This document shows positions 57,702 through 64,000 of a DNA stretch of 64,000 nucleotides, in pieces (the stretch's first letter is position 1; every line of letters begins with the position of its first letter). Location of the stretch: NCBI GenBank assembly GCA_001512485.1, contig LFRV01000002.1, positions 42,311 through 106,310 on the forward strand, written 5' to 3'. A program made the translations under genes and the position numbers. The DNA comes from Clostridiales bacterium DTU069. GTDB taxonomy: Bacteria; Bacillota; Clostridia; DSM-8532. Below the pieces are notes generated by a model. The model did not search any database, had not been told where the DNA came from, and saw nothing but the letters and a program-made list of their open reading frames with translations.

Positions 57702-58892
57702 ATGTCTAAAGTGTTATTTACATCTGAATCGGTTACAGAGGGGCATCCCGACAAGATCTGTGACAAAATATCCGACGCGGTTCTGGATGCGATACTTACG
57801 GAGGATCCGATGGCGCGTGTCGCCTGTGAAACAGCCGTTACCACGGGAATGGTTCTTGTTATGGGGGAGATTACAACAGACTGTTACGTTGATATCCCGA
57901 AGGTTGTAAGGGACACGGTCCGCGACATTGGGTATGTCAGGGCAAAATACGGGTTTGATTGTGATACGTGCGCGGTCCTGACATCCATTGATGAGCAGTC
58001 CCCGGATATTGCTATGGGTGTTAACAGGGCTTATGAAGCCAGGAGGAATGAAATGGATGACAGCGAATTAGAAGCAATAGGAGCGGGAGATCAGGGTATT
58101 ATGTTCGGTTATGCCTGCGATGAAACGCCGGAGTTAATGCCAATGCCCATTTCTCTTGCGCATAAACTGACCGAAAGGCTGGCGGAGGTACGTAAAAAGG
58201 GCATACTTGAATATCTTCTTCCTGACGGCAAATCGCAGGTAACGGTGGAATATGAAAACAGAAGGCCTGTACGTGTGGATACCGTCGTTATTTCCTCCCA
58301 GCATCTGCCGGATGCGGACCAAACGACAATAGAAAAAGACATAATTCAGAAGGTAATCAGAGTGGTGATACCTGAAAACTTGCTGGACGAAAATACCCGG
58401 TATTTCATAAACCCTACCGGTAGGTTTGTTATTGGAGGCCCGCAGGGTGATTCAGGGCTTACCGGAAGAAAGATAATAGTCGATACCTATGGCGGAATGG
58501 GGAGGCATGGAGGAGGAGCGTTTTCCGGGAAGGATCCGACAAAGGTTGATCGCTCGGCTTCATATGCCGCCCGTTATGTCGCGAAAAATATAGTTGCATC
58601 GGGTCTTGCAAACCGATGCGAAATTCAACTGGCATATGCAATCGGAGTAGCGAAGCCCGTATCGGTAATGGTTGATACCTTTGGAACCGGTAAGATAGAC
58701 GATGAAAGAATAGCGCAAATTGTTCAGAAAACATTTGATCTTCGCCCCGCAGCTATTATACGCGATTTGAAACTTCGCAGGCCTATTTACTGTAAAACCG
58801 CCGCATACGGACATTTCGGCAGGGAGGATGATGATTTTACCTGGGAAAAAACAGACAAAGCTGAAGTTTTAAGAAATGAAGCGGGGATTTAA
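57702..58892 (+). CDS. metK: S-adenosylmethionine synthetase
   Basis: MetK (396 aa) makes S-adenosylmethionine from ATP and methionine. [25 protein letters not shown] and the glycine loop [16 protein letters not shown] are intact. ATG 57702 follows AAGGAAGGA and gives the family start [18 protein letters not shown]. The frame upstream to 57624 is leader. Expression is under the SAM-I riboswitch, a direct product-feedback loop. Confidence 0.97.
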   Translation: MSKVLFTSESVTEGHPDKICDKISDAVLDAILTEDPMARVACETAVTTGMVLVMGEITTDCYVDIPKVVRDTVRDIGYVRAKYGFDCDTCAVLTSIDEQSPDIAMGVNRAYEARRNEMDDSELEAIGAGDQGIMFGYACDETPELMPMPISLAHKLTERLAEVRKKGILEYLLPDGKSQVTVEYENRRPVRVDTVVISSQHLPDADQTTIEKDIIQKVIRVVIPENLLDENTRYFINPTGRFVIGGPQGDSGLTGRKIIVDTYGGMGRHGGGAFSGKDPTKVDRSASYAARYVAKNIVASGLANRCEIQLAYAIGVAKPVSVMVDTFGTGKIDDERIAQIVQKTFDLRPAAIIRDLKLRRPIYCKTAAYGHFGREDDDFTWEKTDKAEVLRNEAGI

Positions 58893-58957
58893 GCCGGATC
58901 CTGGTTTTACCTGTTTGCTCTGAACTGCCCCGCCGGTTTACCGGTAAAGCACAAACA

Positions 58958-60010
58958 TCAGCTCAAGATATCTACAATAAATACAGTGGGGTTTTTCATT
59001 AAGTCAATTTCATACGGTTCGAGAACCGGCGGGCCGTCTTTGCGGGTTATAACCATAACCTTCGGGCGAAGCGACTCTTTTTCTTTCGATTCGACGACCC
59101 TGGCAATTTCACCGGTGTTAAGCAGTACTATTATATCTGCGGGATATATCGCAATATTATCCAGGAATTTTTTCAGAATTTCATAATCGAAATGGCTTGC
59201 TGAATTTGCCATGATATACTCCGCGGCTTCATGCGGCATATACCTCTTTCGATAAACCCTGTTTGCCGTAAGAGCGTCATATACATCGGCAACCGCCACA
59301 ATACGTGCCATATAATCTATTTCTTCCCCCGATAATCCCATCGGATATCCGCTTCCGTCCCAATGCTCATGATGCAGGAGCGCAATCCGTGCAACTTCCT
59401 CGGTAACACCGGGTGTTTTTATCGCTATATCATAACCGTAACGCGTATGGTCTTTAATTATATTATACTCATCAGCCGTAAGTCTTGCCGGCTTATTAAG
59501 AATGGTAAGAGGGACTTTGCATTTTCCTATATCGTGCAATATAGCTCCGAGAGCCAATTCATTTATTTCATCTATAGACATGTTGAGGCTTTTTCCTGCG
59601 ATTACCGAATATATGCATACGTCAACCGAATGAAGATATGTATAATTATCTATATCACGTATTCCGGTCAGTTTCATAAAGACATTGTCATCATTCAGTA
59701 TTTTTTGGACAATGGTATCAACCGTCTCCTTTATTACCGGCAGATTGACATCCCCGCCGCCGCGTACGGTATCCATAACCGACTTTATTGTCTGGAAGGT
59801 TTCGGTATATACTTTTTCTTCGCTGAAATATTCCACTTTTCCTATTTCATCTTCGACATAAACATATGGAATGTTATACATGCGAATTTTGTCTAAATAC
59901 CTGTTTTTAATTGTAAACCCTTTCAGCAAAAGGAACCTTCCATCATCTAATATAACATCCCTGGCTAATTTCATCCCAGGAGCAAGTTCATCAAGTGATA
60001 CTTTTTTCAT
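58958..60010 (-). CDS. HD-GYP domain protein (probable cyclic-di-GMP phosphodiesterase)
   Basis: This protein (350 aa) has a variable N-terminal domain (about 1-120) and an HD-GYP domain. The HD pair is in LGAILHDIGKCKVP, the GYP motif in HHEHWDGSGYPMGLSG, and DVYDALTANRVYR follows. HD-GYP enzymes degrade cyclic-di-GMP. ATG 60010 follows GAGGTGG; ATG 60031 lies upstream of that site. No signal peptide or helix is seen, so it is cytosolic. No GGDEF partner is nearby. Confidence 0.92.
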   Translation of the reverse strand: MKKVSLDELAPGMKLARDVILDDGRFLLLKGFTIKNRYLDKIRMYNIPYVYVEDEIGKVEYFSEEKVYTETFQTIKSVMDTVRGGGDVNLPVIKETVDTIVQKILNDDNVFMKLTGIRDIDNYTYLHSVDVCIYSVIAGKSLNMSIDEINELALGAILHDIGKCKVPLTILNKPARLTADEYNIIKDHTRYGYDIAIKTPGVTEEVARIALLHHEHWDGSGYPMGLSGEEIDYMARIVAVADVYDALTANRVYRKRYMPHEAAEYIMANSASHFDYEILKKFLDNIAIYPADIIVLLNTGEIARVVESKEKESLRPKVMVITRKDGPPVLEPYEIDLMKNPTVFIVDILS

Positions 60011-60033
60011 AACCACCTCAGAAACATCCAAAT

Positions 60034-60061
60034 ATTTTATATTTGTTTATTCCAGTGTCAA
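60034..60061 (-). promoter_or_regulatory. Promoter of the HD-GYP gene
   Basis: On the minus strand TTGACA (60061-60056) and TAAAAT (60039-60034) are separated by 16 bp. Confidence 0.65.
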
Positions 60062-60211
60062 AAATTGTATGTTTATTTGATTTATACCCGTAATATTTGT
60101 TTCTAAACCCAATTTTTGCTTTTACGACAGCGGCCTATGGCTCTTCCCGCCAGTGGAATCATTTTTTAAACTGCATATAATGATACTAGAAACGGTCAGG
60201 GTGTGGGAAGT

Positions 60212-60553
60212 ATGGTAATTTATATTATTATTTCGTTGTTTGCTTTTTACGGTATATATCATTTTATCCAGACTATAATTACAAAAGTTAAAACCGGAAA
60301 AAATTCCTGCAGCGGGAAACTGTGCCTGGTTCCCAAGCCTGGGGATGAAGGGCTGGAAGGGAAAATAAGGTGCGTGTTCATGGATGGAGTTTCGGAAAAG
60401 ATAGGAACCGACGGCTGCCTGTACGTCGGTATTTCCGAAAAGGATCCAAACAGGCCGGTCGTCGAAAAACTCTCTGCCGAGTATCCGCGTCTGGTATTGC
60501 TGGATAATATAAATTGGAGTAAAATTGAGACGGGTAATAAGCAACAGCATTAG
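60212..60553 (+). CDS. Small membrane-anchored protein of unknown function
   Basis: This protein (113 aa) has one N-terminal transmembrane helix (about 2-21, VIYIIISLFAFYGIYHFI) and a cytosolic or external domain with three cysteines (NSCSGKLC, IRCVF). I do not recognise a family. ATG 60212 is preferred, 7 bases after AGGGTG; the GTG at 60203 is the alternative. It lies between a divergent HD-GYP gene and the helicase gene. Confidence 0.65.
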   Translation: MVIYIIISLFAFYGIYHFIQTIITKVKTGKNSCSGKLCLVPKPGDEGLEGKIRCVFMDGVSEKIGTDGCLYVGISEKDPNRPVVEKLSAEYPRLVLLDNINWSKIETGNKQQH

Positions 60554-60676
60554 CTTGGGCCGTAAAGATATCTTTTCCCCCTGATTGACTGTAACGCGGG
60601 CTTTCTTTGATATCCCGGCCATGAATTAGTATTTGCATAACTTAATTACCCAATATTTTACGGACGGGGATTCTTT

Positions 60677-62911
60677 TTGGAGCAAATTGAAGGAATAGTG
60701 GAACAAATAATATACTGTAACGAAAATAACGGGTATACGGTTTGTGATATCAGGGTGGGACGCCGGTTAATTACTTTGGTCGGATACATTCCAGGGCTGG
60801 GTATAGGCGAGACCATTTTTGTAACCGGTACATGGGTAGTCCACCAGGATTACGGCAAGCAACTGAAAGTGGAATCATATGAAAGACGGCTGCCTAAAAC
60901 AACGGATGCGATTTTTAAGTATCTTGCTTCCGGAGTGATTAAGGGAATAGGTGAGGCAACAGCAAAAAAAATAGTTGATGCGTTTGGAGATGAAACGATA
61001 CGTGTTTTGCAGTTTGAACCCCTAAGGCTTTCTGAGATTAAGGGAATAAGCGCCGGCAAGGCTCTGCGTATAGGACAAGCATTCATGGAGCAGGAGCAAA
61101 TACGCCAGGTTGTAATGTTCCTGCAGAGTTATGGGGTATCGGCAAATTATGCCGTAAAGGTGTGGAAGAAATTTGGTGAAAAATCTATTGAAGAAATAAA
61201 ACGGAATCCATACCGTCTTACCGATGATGATATAAATATTGGATTCAGAATCGCGGACAGAGTTGCAATTTCAATTGGTATAGACACATGTTCCAAATTT
61301 CGCATTCAAAGTGGAGTTCAATATGCTTTGTCCGCAGCAGTGCAAAAAGGGCATGTATATCTTCCCGTAAACGTATTAATACCATATACCGCCCGTCTTT
61401 TGGGCGTAAAAGATGAAATAGTCGAAGAAACATTAGGCAGAATGATTTTTGAGCAGAGTATATATATTGAAAAGTCAAACCCGGACAGGGTTTATCTGTC
61501 GGCATTTTACACGGCCGAGCAGTATATATGCCGAAAAATATATCAAATTTGCGCGGCCGAACCCGAAAAGAAAATATACAATCTTGAAGAAACCCTTAAA
61601 GAAGTTGAAAACGAGCAGCACGTAACATATACCGATAAACAGCTTGAAGCAATACGTTGTTCGGCGTCAGAGAGCATACTTGTTGTTACGGGGGGTCCCG
61701 GAACCGGGAAAACAACCCTTATTAAAGGAATTATTTCTCTTTTCCAAAGACAGGGAATGAAAGTGGTTTTGGCGGCTCCAACAGGCAGAGCCGCGAAAAG
61801 GATGACCGAGGCATCCGGAACGGAAGCAAAAACGATCCACCGTCTTTTGGAAACCGGGTACATCGGCGACGATGATAGCAGCAGGAGCTTCAGAAAAAAT
61901 GAACAGGATCCGATTGAGGCGGATGTTGTAATAATAGATGAAGCGTCCATGGTAGATGTTTTGCTTATGCACGCGCTTTTAAAAGCGATTGTGCCGGGGA
62001 CCCGACTGGTATTTGTCGGAGACGTGGATCAACTTCCTTCGGTTGGACCGGGCAGGGTTCTTTCAGATATGATAGACAGCGAGATTTTGAATGTGGTCCG
62101 CCTTGATCAGGTTTTCCGCCAGGCGGAAGAGAGCTCGATTATAACAAATGCCCATATGATTAACAAAGGGAAGTACCCGGTAATGAACACGCCGAAAGAG
62201 GATTTCTTTTTCATTAATAAAAGCCGCCCGCAGGACACAGCAGAAGCGATACTCGAACTGTGCACGTCAAGGATCTCCGATAAGTTCGGTTTGGATCCGA
62301 TGAAGGATATCCAGGTTTTGTCACCGATGAAAAAAGGACCGGCCGGTATTTTTTACCTTAACGCCGCACTTCAAAAAAAGCTGAACCCGCCGCGCCCGGG
62401 TTTAGCGGAGAAGCGATACGGCGATACTATTTTCAGAGAGAATGATCGGGTAATGCATATAAAAAACAACTACAGCCTTTCATGGAAGAATAATGGAGAA
62501 AAGGAATCAACAATAGCAGGTGAAGGTGTTTTTAACGGTGATATGGGAATAATCCAAAAAATTGATGAAGATGACGGCTATTTAACGGTTTCATATGACG
62601 ACGGCAAGGTTGTCGAGTACGATTTCGACATGCTCGATCAATTGGAACTGGCTTATGCGATTACCGTACACAAAAGCCAGGGAAGCGAATTCCCGGCTGT
62701 GGTTATTGCGCTGTCGGGTGTGCCTCCGATGCTGGCTTGCAGAAACCTGTTATATACCGCTATAACGCGTGCGCGCCGATTGGTGATTCTTGTCGGGGAC
62801 ATTAACATTCTAAGGAATATGGTGGATAATAATACCGAAAAAGAACGCTTCACCGGGCTTAAAGAAAAGCTTTGCGATATTTTTACAAACCGATCCCTGC
62901 CGGAATTCTGA
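60677..62911 (+). CDS. recD2: RecD2/YrrC-type SF1 helicase
   Basis: This 744-aa DNA helicase has an N-terminal OB-like and helix-hairpin region (GIGEATAKKIV, EIKGISAGKALRIG) and then an SF1B motor. Walker A GGPGTGKT is at 339-346 with Lys345, motif II is IIDEASMVD, motif III is VGDVDQLPSVGPGRVL, motif V is YAITVHKSQGSEFPAVV and motif VI is LLYTAITRAR. RecD2 enzymes act in DNA repair without RecB/RecC. The start is TTG 60677. comFC follows 42 bp later, as in many Clostridia. Confidence 0.94.
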   Translation: MEQIEGIVEQIIYCNENNGYTVCDIRVGRRLITLVGYIPGLGIGETIFVTGTWVVHQDYGKQLKVESYERRLPKTTDAIFKYLASGVIKGIGEATAKKIVDAFGDETIRVLQFEPLRLSEIKGISAGKALRIGQAFMEQEQIRQVVMFLQSYGVSANYAVKVWKKFGEKSIEEIKRNPYRLTDDDINIGFRIADRVAISIGIDTCSKFRIQSGVQYALSAAVQKGHVYLPVNVLIPYTARLLGVKDEIVEETLGRMIFEQSIYIEKSNPDRVYLSAFYTAEQYICRKIYQICAAEPEKKIYNLEETLKEVENEQHVTYTDKQLEAIRCSASESILVVTGGPGTGKTTLIKGIISLFQRQGMKVVLAAPTGRAAKRMTEASGTEAKTIHRLLETGYIGDDDSSRSFRKNEQDPIEADVVIIDEASMVDVLLMHALLKAIVPGTRLVFVGDVDQLPSVGPGRVLSDMIDSEILNVVRLDQVFRQAEESSIITNAHMINKGKYPVMNTPKEDFFFINKSRPQDTAEAILELCTSRISDKFGLDPMKDIQVLSPMKKGPAGIFYLNAALQKKLNPPRPGLAEKRYGDTIFRENDRVMHIKNNYSLSWKNNGEKESTIAGEGVFNGDMGIIQKIDEDDGYLTVSYDDGKVVEYDFDMLDQLELAYAITVHKSQGSEFPAVVIALSGVPPMLACRNLLYTAITRARRLVILVGDINILRNMVDNNTEKERFTGLKEKLCDIFTNRSLPEF

Positions 62912-62953
62912 TTTGCTTTTACTTAATTGCGTCGGCCGGGTGGAGGTACGGCT

Positions 62954-63682
62954 ATGGAATACGGCAAGATTCCGCTAATTGAATATTTCCTGCGCTTGTT
63001 TTTCCCGCCCCGCTGTATCTGTTGTGATTGCGTGCTTTGTGTTAATACGCGCAAGTCCGTATGTGATGACTGCCAGAAAGATATTCCGCATATCAACCGT
63101 CACCGGTTTGATAACCCGGCCGGTAACAGCATAAGCAATATATACTGTGCGTTTGATTACGAAAAAGGCGTCAGGAAAGCAATTCATCATTTAAAATTCA
63201 ACGATAGGCCCGGAAACGCAAAAATACTTGTCGATATGTCTTACCCGTTAATTGAGGAATACTTTGCCGGAGTCCCAGCGCAGCTACGTTTGGCGAACAG
63301 CTGCGACATTGCGGTGCCTGTTCCGATCCATAACAAAAGAAAGCGGGAAAGGGGCTATAACCAATCGGAGCTTATTGCGCGCAGTCTAGCAAAGAAATTG
63401 AATATCCCCGTGATCTCCAGAGTGCTTGTAAAAATAAAAAATACTCCTCCGCAGAGCTCGCTTGCGAAAGATGAACGGTACAAGAACCTTGAAGGCGTGT
63501 TTTACGTAAAAAGACCGCATTTGATTGAAGGAAAGCGCGTCCTTTTGATTGATGATGTTATTACAACGGGCAGCACGCTTGAACAGTGCGGGAAAGTATT
63601 GCTGGAATCCGGCGCGGTTTGTGTGGATGCGTTTGTCATAGCGGTACGCAGAAAACTATGGTCTGCTGACGGAGAAATTTGA
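62954..63682 (+). CDS. comFC: ComFC-type phosphoribosyltransferase
   Basis: ComFC (242 aa) has an N-terminal zinc-binding cluster (PPRCICCDCVLC, VCDDC) and a C-terminal PRTase fold with the PRPP loop VLLIDDVITTGSTL. It is part of late competence machinery in Bacillus, required for DNA uptake, though its reaction is not settled. ATG 62954 follows GGAGGT; the upstream start at 62927 precedes that site. The stop codon lies 3 bp before the composite repeat. Confidence 0.92.
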   Translation: MEYGKIPLIEYFLRLFFPPRCICCDCVLCVNTRKSVCDDCQKDIPHINRHRFDNPAGNSISNIYCAFDYEKGVRKAIHHLKFNDRPGNAKILVDMSYPLIEEYFAGVPAQLRLANSCDIAVPVPIHNKRKRERGYNQSELIARSLAKKLNIPVISRVLVKIKNTPPQSSLAKDERYKNLEGVFYVKRPHLIEGKRVLLIDDVITTGSTLEQCGKVLLESGAVCVDAFVIAVRRKLWSADGEI

Positions 63683-63685
63683 AAC

Positions 63686-64000
63686 ATGTCGCCCGTCGTC
63701 ACCGAAATCACCCGAACCACCCGCTGCGTTATCGGCGTAATTCTCATGGGCTACTTGGAAGAACTATTGTACAAGAACGGAAACTATAGCGGAATGCAGC
63801 TTAGAGATATACTGTCAGAGCGAGGACAAGCAAGTCGACTGTCTGAGCAAAAATGCTTCCTGCAAGAAATACTTTAAAGCATTTTTGCGAGTTTCGACTT
63901 GCCCGAGCTGAACTGTATAGCTCTTGCAAATGAAGCTTCTTGTTGACGTTATTGTACAATAGTTCGATGAGCAGGTTTAGAACATTATTTTCGCGGGTCC
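63686..64000 (+). repeat. Composite repeat, copy C (cut by window end)
   Basis: The left arm CACCCGAACCA is at 63709-63719. The MITE follows at 63761-63965, then AGGTTTAGAACATTATTTTCG and the first bases of the right arm. The right arm itself is outside the window. Confidence 0.75.
63761..63965 (+). mobile_element. MITE-like long palindrome, copy C
   Basis: It runs from GAACTATTGTACAAG to TTGTACAATAGTTC, 205 bp. It differs from copy B by scattered substitutions, one of which disturbs the left terminal repeat. It has the same long palindrome and no coding capacity. Confidence 0.75.

Noticed and set aside
58937..58948. 12-bp palindrome TTTACCGGTAAA between the convergent metK and HD-GYP genes
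   Set aside because: It is too short for a terminator stem and has no T-run. I could not support a function.

Overview
The window is a chromosomal segment of a spore-forming member of the Clostridia (Bacillota). The evidence is the gene order L7Ae-like protein/rpsL/rpsG/fusA/tuf and the long S10-spc-alpha cluster ending in rplQ and ecfA/ecfT. It is supported by strong AGGAGG ribosome binding sites, frequent TTG and GTG starts, a SAM-I riboswitch before metK, a Bacillus/Clostridium-type SOS box, a yyaC-type sporulation gene, and YesM/YesN with LplB/YtcP-type sugar transport genes. Placement near the former Clostridium cluster III (Acetivibrio/Thermoclostridium relatives) is inference only.

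Layout. Bases 1-4868 hold the str cluster: the L7Ae-family tail, rpsL, rpsG, fusA and tuf. Bases 4869-26089 are a 21-kb accessory block separating tuf from rpsJ, which are usually close neighbours. In order it holds lon, an amidohydrolase, an SGNH hydrolase and a patatin-like lipase. A carbohydrate uptake locus follows (solute-binding lipoprotein, YesM-type kinase, YesN-type regulator, two permeases, second binding lipoprotein), then a holin-like protein and tsaE-tsaB-rimI. The block ends with two cell-wall enzymes (SH3-NlpC/P60 and a VanY-like carboxypeptidase). Bases 25712-43114 are the S10, spc and alpha operons with secY, adk, map, infA and rpoA. They start at a near-consensus promoter with a long structured leader and end at a strong terminator. 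Bases 43184-47339 carry a single-chain, double-ATPase ECF transporter component, ecfT, a TPR protein and a methyltransferase.

Bases 47484-53143 carry a LuxR-type two-component system divergent from an ABC-2 exporter (one ATPase, two permeases). Bases 53203-64000 are mixed housekeeping: an SOS-controlled Y-family polymerase with a small partner gene, a PAS-PP2C phosphatase, yyaC, rubredoxin, metK behind its riboswitch, an HD-GYP phosphodiesterase, a recD2-type helicase and comFC.

The most unusual feature is a two-layer family of non-coding repeats. An outer palindrome (arms CACCCGAACCA / TGGTTCGGGTG) lies in intergenic gaps, often a few bases from stop codons. In three loci it carries a second, roughly 204-bp element that is a long imperfect palindrome with AACTATTGTACAAT ends, which looks like a miniature inverted-repeat transposable element (MITE). 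One locus is an outer repeat without the MITE, one is a compact outer repeat, and one is an internally deleted MITE of about 80 bp. I saw no transposase, CRISPR array, rRNA or tRNA gene.
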